A stretch of 64,000 nt of DNA, from assembly GCA_964496875.1 (NCBI GenBank), contig CAZCBH010000013.1:34473-98472 (forward strand), given 5' to 3'. Positions 7,718-15,637 of the stretch are shown here, in pieces (within the stretch, counting starts at the first letter, position 1; each line of letters begins with the position of its first letter). Below the pieces are notes generated by a model. It ran no database searches and had not been told where the DNA came from. It worked only from the letters and a program-made list of their open reading frames with translations. A program made the position numbers and the translations under genes. The stretch comes from RI-106 sp964496875 (lineage in GTDB: Bacteria; Cyanobacteriota; Vampirovibrionia; Obscuribacterales; Obscuribacteraceae).

Positions 7718-9693
7718 AGAAGGGCACCTACTAATAAGAGTCCCACCAGCGAGCTCAATACATATAAGAGATACATGTGGACACTGCCCGCTTGAAGCCT
7801 TGCCAGGTGTCTACCCGCATAGATAACCAGATTGACGATCGGTTTGTAGAAGCTGTTTTCGAGCAAGGATTGCATGGAGCTTTCTGATCTGATTTTGTCC
7901 GGGAAATGTCTTCGGTCGGCTCCTGTTATGTCGGAGTTCATGCGATAAAGAAGAATCGGCCGAAAGAGAACTGCTACCGGTTGCGAAAAACTCTCCGGGG
8001 AGATCTGTGTCCTTTCGGTGAAGCCACCGTATCCACAGTCCCAACTGTCTACCCGCCGACTCTCGCTGGCGTTTTTCGTGGCTCTACCGAGCAGATAGAG
8101 CATGAGAACCGTCAAAAGAAGAAAAACTGCAATCACCGGAAGGGGAAGCTCCGGCAGAGCATGAATTGTTGTTGTTGCCCCCTCCATCGCCAGCGACTTT
8201 CTGAATGTGTTGGCCAGGGATGGCGCAATAATTCCCAGACCCAGACAGAGTCCTGCCAAAATAGTCTTTGCCAGAATCATGTTGCGCTCTGCTTCACGGG
8301 TATGAGAACTGTCGCTGGAGCGAGGACGACCCATAAAGATTATTCCGGCGACTCGAGAGTAGCATGCTATGGTTAAGCCGCTAGTGATAGCAAGACAACC
8401 GATTGCCAGGATAAAGAGCAGTCCGGTCGGATCTTTGTCTAGTGGAGCCGCCGTGATAAAGAGCGATTGAAAAAGTGATTGATAAATCAACCATTTACTG
8501 GCGAATCCGTTGGTCGGTGGTAGTGCGCATATACAGGCGCATCCCGCTATGAAAAGGAGCATTGTAGAGGGCATTTTCCTACCCAGTCCCCCCAGTCTGC
8601 TCAAGAGTCTGGTATGGGTATTGATATCGATGCTGCCGGCGCAGAGAAATAGCAGTGCCTTGAAAACGCCATGGTTTACACTATGCAGCAGAGCGGCTAT
8701 TAAGGCGACCTCCGCCACTGCACTGTTGCCTGCGGCTTGTGCGTACATGGATGTGGCCAGTGCCACGGTGATTAAACCGATGTTCTCTACACTTGAATAG
8801 GCCAGCACCTTTTTCAGATCGTCTTGCATGAGGGCGAAGAGGCTGCCCCATACGGCTGATACCGCTCCCAGTCCCAGTAGTACGATAGCCACCGGCGGCG
8901 TCAGCACTGTTTTTAGAACGAAAAGGCGAAGAATGGCATAAATAGCCGTTTTGATCATGAAGCCACTCATAAGCGCTGATACTGGACTCGGTGCCGCTGT
9001 ATGAGCGTAGGGTAGCCATATATGAAATGGCCACAAACCAGCTTTTATTCCCAGACCCAGAATTATCAGTAGAGAGGGAATAAGAAGGACAGGCTCTGCT
9101 GGATTCCAGGCTGAGAAGCTCCAGCTCTTGAAGTGGTTACCGAAGGCGAGGAAGCCGAGCGCGATGAAGGCTGTGGCCAGCCGTGTTGCTCCTGCATAAA
9201 TGAAAGCCGCTCGACGGCCGCTTCTGGTTTTTAAGTCTTGGGCTACCAGAAAAGCGGAACTGAGAGACATCACTTCCCAGAAGAAGAGGAATGTAAGGGC
9301 GTTTTCTGCCACCACTACAGACGCCATTGCAAGGACGAATAGTAAAAGGCTTATCCAAAATGCCGCAAATCCGGCTTTGCTTTCCTGATGTTTTAGATAG
9401 CCTGGAATATATAGTGCGACTGTGGAGATCAGTGTGCCCAGTAATACCAGAAAGATGGAGGAGAGTCGATCGAAGTTGAAGGCGAAAGGAGCCAGACCGA
9501 GGTAGAAGGGAGGGAGCAGTTTGATCTGTCTGGGTTCCACAAAGGAGGAGGCTCCCAGGGCAATGATGGTCAGAGCGAAGAGCAATAATACTGTGGAGAG
9601 TATTTTGTTGGAGATTTTGTTGGGGCTAAATAGAGGGACAAGCAGTCCCAGAGCAATTGTCGCTATAGCGACAATTGCCAGTTCAGTAATCAT
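7714..9693 (-). CDS. hyfB: Ehr complex antiporter-like membrane subunit (HyfB-like)
   Basis: A 659-residue membrane protein of the NuoL/HyfB/HycC family (E. coli HyfB has 672). It carries LTFLFFWEVMSLSSAFLV with the conserved TM5 glutamate, GIKAGLWPFHIWLPYAH with the TM7 lysine, and HSVNHGVFKALLFLCAGS. The C-terminal part holds additional helices (ending VLSSLVGLLLVGALL). It is the first gene of a six-gene operon. An ArsR-type regulator gene on the same strand lies 212 bases upstream, and an inverted repeat lies between them. Confidence 0.9.
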   Translation of the reverse strand: MITELAIVAIATIALGLLVPLFSPNKISNKILSTVLLLFALTIIALGASSFVEPRQIKLLPPFYLGLAPFAFNFDRLSSIFLVLLGTLISTVALYIPGYLKHQESKAGFAAFWISLLLFVLAMASVVVAENALTFLFFWEVMSLSSAFLVAQDLKTRSGRRAAFIYAGATRLATAFIALGFLAFGNHFKSWSFSAWNPAEPVLLIPSLLIILGLGIKAGLWPFHIWLPYAHTAAPSPVSALMSGFMIKTAIYAILRLFVLKTVLTPPVAIVLLGLGAVSAVWGSLFALMQDDLKKVLAYSSVENIGLITVALATSMYAQAAGNSAVAEVALIAALLHSVNHGVFKALLFLCAGSIDINTHTRLLSRLGGLGRKMPSTMLLFIAGCACICALPPTNGFASKWLIYQSLFQSLFITAAPLDKDPTGLLFILAIGCLAITSGLTIACYSRVAGIIFMGRPRSSDSSHTREAERNMILAKTILAGLCLGLGIIAPSLANTFRKSLAMEGATTTIHALPELPLPVIAVFLLLTVLMLYLLGRATKNASESRRVDSWDCGYGGFTERTQISPESFSQPVAVLFRPILLYRMNSDITGADRRHFPDKIRSESSMQSLLENSFYKPIVNLVIYAGRHLARLQAGSVHMYLLYVLSSLVGLLLVGALL

Positions 9694-9788
9694 GTTCTAA
9701 GTTCTACCGTTTAAGTTGCTTCTTTTTTGCCATTGCGAAGCAAGCGAGATACCATTTCTATTTGTTCTGTATAAAGATAAAAAACGGA

Positions 9789-9829
9789 CTTCAGATTTTA
9801 CACATCCAGACAAGTACGACCATCTGAAG
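9789..9829. promoter_or_regulatory. Inverted repeat upstream of hyfB (candidate ArsR operator)
   Basis: CTTCAGAT (9789-9796) and ATCTGAAG (9822-9829) form a perfect eight-base inverted repeat with 25 bases between. A TAAAAT box on the minus strand (9795-9800) overlaps one arm and could be the -10 of hyfB, though no good -35 is visible. The site lies between hyfB and the ArsR-like gene and is the best regulatory candidate there. Confidence 0.35.
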
Positions 9830-9905
9830 GTTATCAATGGATTGTGATGAACTTGTGATCGATGCCTTCCCTGCTTAACAGTCCGTATAATGTCAAGTGG
9901 TGGAG

Positions 9906-10226
9906 CTATAGATTTTTAAGGGTCTTTTGCACATCAATCAAATGATTGTTGAATACTTCCTTTGCCACATCGAGAAGTTTGAATACGGTGGGGTCATTGC
10001 AGAAATAGTAAGTGTTTGTTCCCTGTTTCCGCGAAGAGACGATATTTTTGCCTTTTAAAACCGCCAACTGTTGGGAGACGTTCGGTAGCTCTACATCTCC
10101 CAGTTGATCTTTTATCTCTGTGACGGACAGCTCACCGCTTCTCAGTTCATCTAGAATTCGAATTCTGAGTGGATTGGCCAGCGCTTTGAAAAAATCCGCT
10201 TTAAAACTTACAAGTTTGTCTGTCAT
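9906..10226 (-). CDS. ArsR/SmtB-family transcriptional regulator
   Basis: A 106-residue winged-helix protein. The family core is clear: FFKALANPLRIRILDELRSGELSVTEI (helices 1-3), LPNVSQQLAVLKGKNIVSSRKQG (recognition helix and wing) and TYYF. A metal-binding ELCVCDL box is not present, so a metal or other ligand cannot be assigned; there is one Cys in the wing end (YFCND). A GTG at 10295 would extend it, but that codon lies in the predicted -10 box, so the ATG at 10226 is preferred. Position and strand suggest that it controls the adjacent Ehr operon; this is inference. Confidence 0.85.
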   Translation of the reverse strand: MTDKLVSFKADFFKALANPLRIRILDELRSGELSVTEIKDQLGDVELPNVSQQLAVLKGKNIVSSRKQGTNTYYFCNDPTVFKLLDVAKEVFNNHLIDVQKTLKNL

Positions 10227-10294
10227 TGGTTCTTTCTGGTGGTATTGCCGAAGAAGATTCAAGTCTGAATTGGCATTCTGGACCGATATTAGCA

Positions 10295-10323
10295 CTTATA
10301 TACTGAAGCTGTCTTGATTTGAA
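10295..10323 (-). promoter_or_regulatory. Promoter of the ArsR-like gene
   Basis: On the minus strand TTCAAA (10318-10323) is followed after 17 bases by TATAAG (10295-10300), matching the sigma-70 consensus in four and five positions. It implies a leader of about 60 bases before the ATG at 10226. Confidence 0.45.
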
Positions 10324-10326
10324 GAA

Positions 10327-10353
10327 GCGGAGAGCAGTCAAACTGCTCTCCGC
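10327..10353 (-). terminator. Hairpin downstream of the RHH gene
   Basis: A perfect 12-base stem (GCGGAGAGCAGT and complement) with a three-base CAA loop lies 54 bases past the RHH stop. On the minus strand it is followed by TTCTTCAAATC, a weak U-rich tail, so termination is likely but perhaps not strong. It also overlaps the region just upstream of the ArsR promoter. Confidence 0.55.
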
Positions 10354-10406
10354 TATAGTTCTCTCCGATCAAGAATCTATTTCAAATATTCTAGATAAGA
10401 TAGTAC

Positions 10407-10613
10407 TTACTCGAAACGATTACCGGATATCGAAACAACGTCGGCCTGTCTCGATGTGGACACCTGGGTCCCCTGAACTCTTTTGAAATTCTCCAGATAT
10501 CTTCTAAGAGATTCTCTAATCAGTTCGGATCTGGTGCGGTGCTCACATTCGGCGATGTAATCGACTTGTTCCAGCATCCCCGGGTGCAGTGCTATTAGTA
10601 CCTTCTTGGACAC
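10407..10613 (-). CDS. Ribbon-helix-helix (CopG/Arc-type) DNA-binding protein
   Basis: A 68-residue protein with the RHH layout: strand KKVLIALHPGML, helix LEQVDYIAECEHR, then the turn and helix TRSELIRESLRRYLENF. The GTG at 10613 is preferred because AGGAGG lies nine bases upstream; the frame could extend 12 residues further. RHH proteins bind DNA as dimers, often as antitoxins or autorepressors. No toxin-like gene is adjacent on the same strand, so an antitoxin role is not supported by context. Confidence 0.8.
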   Translation of the reverse strand: MSKKVLIALHPGMLEQVDYIAECEHRTRSELIRESLRRYLENFKRVQGTQVSTSRQADVVSISGNRFE

Positions 10614-10836
10614 GAAATATACCCTCCTGCGGTCAAGCTTACGGAGCAAGTATATGGGATTGTTATCGCTTGTGGAACGTTATGAGATCATTCGAATATT
10701 GGGACAGAGACAGGGTTTGAGTGGGTACGACAGATATATTACTGAATGTAGTTGATTGCCGATTGCATATACTCTGGCTATGTTTTTCCGTGGCATCACT
10801 TCTGGTGCCCGGGTAGATTTGTATATTTTTACCTTC

Positions 10837-10842
10837 TATAAT
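10837..10842 (+). promoter_or_regulatory. -10 box of the protease-SWIM operon
   Basis: TATAAT lies 23 bases before the ATG at 10866. The -35 region (TAGATT, 17 bases upstream) is poor. AAGGA at 10856-10860 serves as ribosome site. Confidence 0.35.
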
Positions 10843-10865
10843 CGATAGGATAGATAAGGATAAGT

Positions 10866-11687
10866 ATGACAAACGATTTCGATAAGGGTCGCTCTATCTA
10901 TCAGAGCGCTAGTGTGGCTAGAGACTGCGGTCAATATGCCGAGGCGATCAAGCTCTATGATGATGCTCTTGCGCTTTTGAGACCCGTTGTCGAGCTGCCA
11001 TTGATCATCTGTATATATTTTGACCGGGCCCTGGCCCATGATCTGGGCGGTGATTCGAGAATGGCACTGAGTGACTTTAACTGGGCTCTATCTCTATATG
11101 CCGAGTTGAAAGCGAGCTCTCCGGATCACGACGGCATTGAGAATCTATTCCCTTTGATCTGTCAAATAGAAGAGCAGATAGAGAGAATGGAGAGGGCTAT
11201 GGGGCAGTCTGACCCCGAGCACTACCTCGAATTTATTCGGCCAAGGCGCTGGCCCGCCGATAGTATTCCACTGGCCATATATATAGATGCCCAGGATGAA
11301 GACTTTCCCGAGCTCAGTTCGGTGCTTTTTAAAGGTTTCACCGTCTGGCATGAGCGTGCCGGCATCCTACCCTGTCGACAGGTAGATCGCGCTGAAGAGG
11401 CCTCGATTATTGTGGTGAAAGATCCATCGCTTATTGGACCGGCGGGAGGGCAGACCACCTATGAATCTTTCACCGGCGATGGTGGTGTCGAGTGGCTGCT
11501 TCGAGCTTACATAGCAATCGCCTCGGTAGAGCGAAACAAAGTGCAATCCCTGGCTGCCCATGAGGCAGGCCACGCTCTGGGGCTGGATGGCCATTCTCCC
11601 CATGCTGGAGATCTGATGTACTTCAAATCGCCTTTTTCAGAACCCTCTTCTCGGGATGTCATGACGCTCAAGGCGATATACTCTTAG
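10866..11687 (+). CDS. TPR protein with C-terminal metzincin (matrixin-like) protease domain
   Basis: A 273-residue protein without a signal peptide. Residues 1-80 form two TPR-like helix pairs (AIKLYDDALALL, ALSDFNWALSLYAEL). The C-terminal part is a zinc protease domain: HEAGHALGLDGHS (His232, Glu233, His236, His243) followed by a DLMY Met-turn. The third His is one residue further along than in animal matrixins, a spacing I recall from bacterial matrixin-like proteins (HExxHxxGxxGHS). It is the first gene of a tight operon with a SWIM protein (21 bases away) and a large helical protein. The lack of a secretion signal suggests an intracellular target. Confidence 0.8.
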   Translation: MTNDFDKGRSIYQSASVARDCGQYAEAIKLYDDALALLRPVVELPLIICIYFDRALAHDLGGDSRMALSDFNWALSLYAELKASSPDHDGIENLFPLICQIEEQIERMERAMGQSDPEHYLEFIRPRRWPADSIPLAIYIDAQDEDFPELSSVLFKGFTVWHERAGILPCRQVDRAEEASIIVVKDPSLIGPAGGQTTYESFTGDGGVEWLLRAYIAIASVERNKVQSLAAHEAGHALGLDGHSPHAGDLMYFKSPFSEPSSRDVMTLKAIYS

Positions 11688-11708
11688 GACCGGAAGAGGA
11701 GCCTGGTC

Positions 11709-13097
11709 ATGGCCGATTCTGCAATCAGTTACGACTATATCTATCCTTATAGCTCAGAGTTTGTTTCGGAAGAAAGCGGCGGGCGCTTGCGTCTGGCCGC
11801 TTCTAAGATCGAGGATAAGTTCCCCTATTTTTTCGAAGGGGAGATTCTCCAGCCGAATGTCACCGCCCAGATGCTCCTCAATCTATCAAAGATAGTCACC
11901 ACTCGTTTTCACTATCCGCCCAATATGCTGCGTCGCATTATAAGCGAGCGCGATCCGGTGATTACATCAGGTGGCGGCTTCTTGCGCTTCGAAGGATTCA
12001 GTGTCTGTGCCGGCGCCTACGCCAGGGTGGATATATCTCCCGATGGCTATCGCGGCGAGATTGTCGGCAAGGGCACCACCAATGTCGATTTCAATGCTCC
12101 GACCAGAAGAGAACTGGCTCTTGTCAGGGATGGTTCCAGGCTCGCTTTCTCGGTAGGGGAAGAAGAGCTCAAGCTGGAGCATGAAGGCAATGCCTCGGTC
12201 GAAAGAAAGGTCGAACTGCCGAAGCGCTGGATCAAAGGCTTTGTCGAGGTCCAGGCTTATCAAGCGAAAATGAAACCTCGCTTTGTTCTAACGGGCCAGG
12301 AAGTGCTGCGGTTTTTGCGTTCTCTTCCAAGAAATGTCGGCTCTAAAGCCGAATTCTATGTGGTGCCCACCGGTAATGGAAAGAGCTTGCGGCTCAGTCA
12401 GAGAGCCGTCGGCTCTGGGGAATCAGTTAAGATCGCCGGATTGAAAAGGCTCAATGTGCTGGCCGATCTTGCTCCTTTTGCCGACCGGCTAGAAGTCTTC
12501 GCCACGGACGACAATCAATCGACAGAATGGCGTCTTGAATCTAAGTCAGGCGGAATCTCTTTTGTGCTCACGATTACCGCCGACCTATACAGGGGTTTCT
12601 CCGGAGAAGGACAGGTACTCTCGGAACTTGCCTCTATGGATGGTGCCTTCGAAAAGAACCTTGCCAGGGTCTATGCCGGCTTGAAATGGCAGTCTTGCAT
12701 CAAGGCGGATAGCTTCGGATCTCAAATAGGGGTTGCGCAAGATTCGGTTGGCCACAGTCTCGCCACTCTCGGTTCACGAGGCCTGGTCGGCTATGACCTG
12801 AATCAAGGCGGTTACTTTCATAGGGAGCTTCCCTTCAGAATTGAAGAAGTCGAAGCTGTCCATCCCAGGCTTACCGGTGCCAGAAAGTTGATAGAAAAAG
12901 GTGGTGTAAAAGTTCTGGGCGCGGTCGACGGTTTGTTGCGGGCAGAGGTACAAGGCTCCGGTGTGGTGCACATAGTAAAAATTGGCGCAGATGCCGACGC
13001 CGTCTGCACCTGCCCCTGGCATTCCAAATACCAGGGCAAGCGAGGATATTGCAAACACATTCTTGCGGTGCTCATGGAAGCGGAGGATGGCGAATGA
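11709..13097 (+). CDS. SWIM zinc-finger protein
   Basis: A 462-residue protein whose C-terminus carries a SWIM motif: C433-x-C435, then C448-x-H450 (VCTCPW...YCKH). The bulk before it is mixed alpha/beta and unassigned. SWIM domains bind DNA or protein partners, and in bacteria they often occur beside helical-repeat proteins and MoxR/vWA chaperone genes. GAGGAG precedes the ATG. Its stop overlaps the start of the next gene as ATGA, so the two products are probably made in a fixed ratio and may form a complex. Confidence 0.82.
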   Translation: MADSAISYDYIYPYSSEFVSEESGGRLRLAASKIEDKFPYFFEGEILQPNVTAQMLLNLSKIVTTRFHYPPNMLRRIISERDPVITSGGGFLRFEGFSVCAGAYARVDISPDGYRGEIVGKGTTNVDFNAPTRRELALVRDGSRLAFSVGEEELKLEHEGNASVERKVELPKRWIKGFVEVQAYQAKMKPRFVLTGQEVLRFLRSLPRNVGSKAEFYVVPTGNGKSLRLSQRAVGSGESVKIAGLKRLNVLADLAPFADRLEVFATDDNQSTEWRLESKSGGISFVLTITADLYRGFSGEGQVLSELASMDGAFEKNLARVYAGLKWQSCIKADSFGSQIGVAQDSVGHSLATLGSRGLVGYDLNQGGYFHRELPFRIEEVEAVHPRLTGARKLIEKGGVKVLGAVDGLLRAEVQGSGVVHIVKIGADADAVCTCPWHSKYQGKRGYCKHILAVLMEAEDGE

Positions 13098-15637
13098 CCG
13101 CTAACGAAGAAAAACTCGACAAGCTGGTCGAAGAAGGCGATCAAGAAGGCTTCAGGCGTTTTCTGCGACGGCTCTCTCTGGAAGAGCGTGGTCAGCTCTC
13201 GAAGCAGGCGAAGAAGTGGTTCAAAAAAGCAAGCCATGGCACTGTCGGTCCAAGACCGAATAATCCTAATTCTTATGGCTGGACCTGGGATATGGGTGAA
13301 GACAGTCTGGCAGTAGCCACCAGCGCGGTGCTTACTATATGTTCCGGCGAAGATTTGTCGTCCATCGACTTTCCTTTCTCTGTTTCGGACTTTATAGACT
13401 GGGATCTTCTGAGCGAATTAAGACCTTCCGGATTAGAAGATATCGGAGACGTATTGCTTGCAAGCAGTTCCAATTTCTTTCCGGTGGTCCGGAAATTGAT
13501 GAAGCTTGGGCTCTGTCGCAAGCCTGTCGGAGATGCTTACTTAATAGCTTTAATAAGTTCGCCCTATATGGCCCACAACCCCGATGGCAAATGGCGTCTG
13601 CTTCGCGATACCTTTTTAGAGAATCCCGACATGATCGAGGATATCTACAGACTTTTCGAAGTAGAAGGAGATCAGGAAAATAGCCTCGCTTCGGTGGATA
13701 AATATTCCGCTTCTGAAAACAACTGGCAGAACACTCTGTTATATCTATGCAAAGAAGGACATTTAAGTAGAGAGAGACTTCTTGATGAATCGCTGGCAGC
13801 TTTATTAAGAGACTTCATTCAGTTTCGCGCCGGTTGGTTCTCTCGCTTTCATGAAGCGCTCGAGCCTACTTATAACGAACGCAAAGAAAGAGAAGAGACC
13901 TATTTGAAGCTTCTAGGCAGCTCGATACCGCCCACGGTGTCTTTCGCCTTGAAGGCGTTGAAGCAAATTCAGGCGAAGCTGCCTATCAAAGGAGAGTATC
14001 TGGATAGATATCTTTCTCCTGCTCTGGCTGCCCGGTCCAAATCTTCTGCCCTGACTGCTCTTGCTTTATTAGAAAAGACGATCAAAAAAGAAGCTGAATA
14101 TAGAACCCGGGGTTTGATCCTGGCGACAGAATCGTTGTGTCATGAGACACCGGAAGTGGCTGAAAAGGTAGTCTCTTTGCTGAAGGCTTACGGAAACCCC
14201 GACGATGCTGAGTTGTCCCAGGCAGTAGCCTCCAGGCTGGAGCTGGCCCCTGTCAGTGTCCAAGCTTCGATAGAGGGCTGGTTGAAAACCGGTGCCGGTG
14301 CCTCTGCACGGACAAAGTCGGTCAAGACCAGTGTAGAAACATCTTCTGTAGCCGCTGGCTATGAATTCGATCCCCATGCCTCTGATGGCTATCCTCTCGC
14401 TTTCGTATCACCTGTCGAGCCTATCGAAAGTTTCGACGAACTCATTGAAAAGGCCGCCTATTGCCTGGAGAACGTCGAGGATGTGGCAGAGTTCGAGCGG
14501 GTTCTCGATGCTATGGCGCGGCTGCCTGTAGTTAGAGGCGCTGAATTTAAGAAGAACACCGGCGCTCTAAAAAAACGTGCGATAAAAGTTAGAGATAGTC
14601 AGAGTTTTTCTGTACAGCTTTTGAGCCGGCTGATTGCAGGAGCTATCCTGGCCTGGATAGAGCCGGAGTCTGATGCGGATTTCGACAAGAGACGATTCGG
14701 GATGGTCTGTGACTTGTACAATTATCGACTGGAAGCTTTGGCAAATAGAATCTCATCAGGAATCTATCTTCCGCTTCTCAGCACTCCCTCCCATGAAAAG
14801 GGGTGGCTGGCTCCGGAGATACTGACTTCAAGATTGGCTCGCTATAAAGAGCAGAAACAAATTCCGAATCAATACGATGTTATTCTTGCCATCTTCCGCA
14901 CAACTGATTTCGATGTCGAGTCGAATCTCGACAGTCGATTTATTGAGGAGAACTCTCTACTAAAGGCTGCCACGGTATTCCTTAAAAACTACAATCCACG
15001 TGATAATTTGAATCTAGGCGATGGTTCGATTTTTTCGGAACGCGATCAATATTCCATGGCGCGATGGCTTTATTTTTCGACTCCGCGGTTAAGAGAAACC
15101 TGTTATCGAGTCAATAAAGGCTATGCTGCATTGTGTATAGCCTTTATGGACGTGGCGAACTACCGTCTGGCAGCCTCTCTGGAAGTCCTGATGGAAAGCG
15201 GCGCTCCTTTAGGGGAGTTCGCCTACAAGCTTATGGGAACCGGCTTGATTGTGGCCGAGGCCCGGTGTTGCGGTCTGGCCAGGGAGGCGATGATTATTGC
15301 TATAGAAGAAGGCCGACTTTCGGTGCCGGATATAGCCGCGACTCTCAGGGCTTTTCTTCATTCGGAGAAAACCAAGCCCAGACGCCTTGCCGAATCGCTC
15401 AAAGAAGTCGCCCGGGTCTCCGATATTCATGCCGATGCAGTTTTACAAGTGATTGAGGCTACTTTAATTGGTGATGGGAGGCAGGCTCCCAAGGGACTTT
15501 CCTATTTGCTAGAGATTTATCTGGAACTATTGATTCAATGCGGAGCGACTTTAAAGAAAGAGGAGACCAGAAACTATCTGGCTTCGGTGGAGGTGAGCGG
15601 CAAGACCGGTAAGTTGATCAAGCGTCTACTTCTTTAG
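13094..15637 (+). CDS. Large helical-repeat protein of the SWIM operon
   Basis: An 847-residue protein, almost wholly alpha-helical by composition, with HEAT-like stretches (TVSFALKALKQIQAKL, ALTALALLEKTIKK, APVSVQASIEGWLKTG). The N-terminal segment is charged (EEGDQEGFRRFLRRLSLEER). It resembles the large proteins (DUF6493-like) that I recall beside bacterial SWIM genes, but family membership is not confirmed. The ATG at 13094 overlaps the SWIM stop and has GGAGG seven bases upstream; an in-frame start at 13049 would lie inside the SWIM gene. Its 3' end overlaps the convergent TPR gene by 12 bases. Confidence 0.7.
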   Translation: MTANEEKLDKLVEEGDQEGFRRFLRRLSLEERGQLSKQAKKWFKKASHGTVGPRPNNPNSYGWTWDMGEDSLAVATSAVLTICSGEDLSSIDFPFSVSDFIDWDLLSELRPSGLEDIGDVLLASSSNFFPVVRKLMKLGLCRKPVGDAYLIALISSPYMAHNPDGKWRLLRDTFLENPDMIEDIYRLFEVEGDQENSLASVDKYSASENNWQNTLLYLCKEGHLSRERLLDESLAALLRDFIQFRAGWFSRFHEALEPTYNERKEREETYLKLLGSSIPPTVSFALKALKQIQAKLPIKGEYLDRYLSPALAARSKSSALTALALLEKTIKKEAEYRTRGLILATESLCHETPEVAEKVVSLLKAYGNPDDAELSQAVASRLELAPVSVQASIEGWLKTGAGASARTKSVKTSVETSSVAAGYEFDPHASDGYPLAFVSPVEPIESFDELIEKAAYCLENVEDVAEFERVLDAMARLPVVRGAEFKKNTGALKKRAIKVRDSQSFSVQLLSRLIAGAILAWIEPESDADFDKRRFGMVCDLYNYRLEALANRISSGIYLPLLSTPSHEKGWLAPEILTSRLARYKEQKQIPNQYDVILAIFRTTDFDVESNLDSRFIEENSLLKAATVFLKNYNPRDNLNLGDGSIFSERDQYSMARWLYFSTPRLRETCYRVNKGYAALCIAFMDVANYRLAASLEVLMESGAPLGEFAYKLMGTGLIVAEARCCGLAREAMIIAIEEGRLSVPDIAATLRAFLHSEKTKPRRLAESLKEVARVSDIHADAVLQVIEATLIGDGRQAPKGLSYLLEIYLELLIQCGATLKKEETRNYLASVEVSGKTGKLIKRLLL

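Noticed and set aside
10407..10613. RHH protein as the antitoxin of a toxin-antitoxin pair
   Set aside because: No small toxin-like gene is adjacent on the same strand; the neighbours are a regulator and a divergent protease operon.
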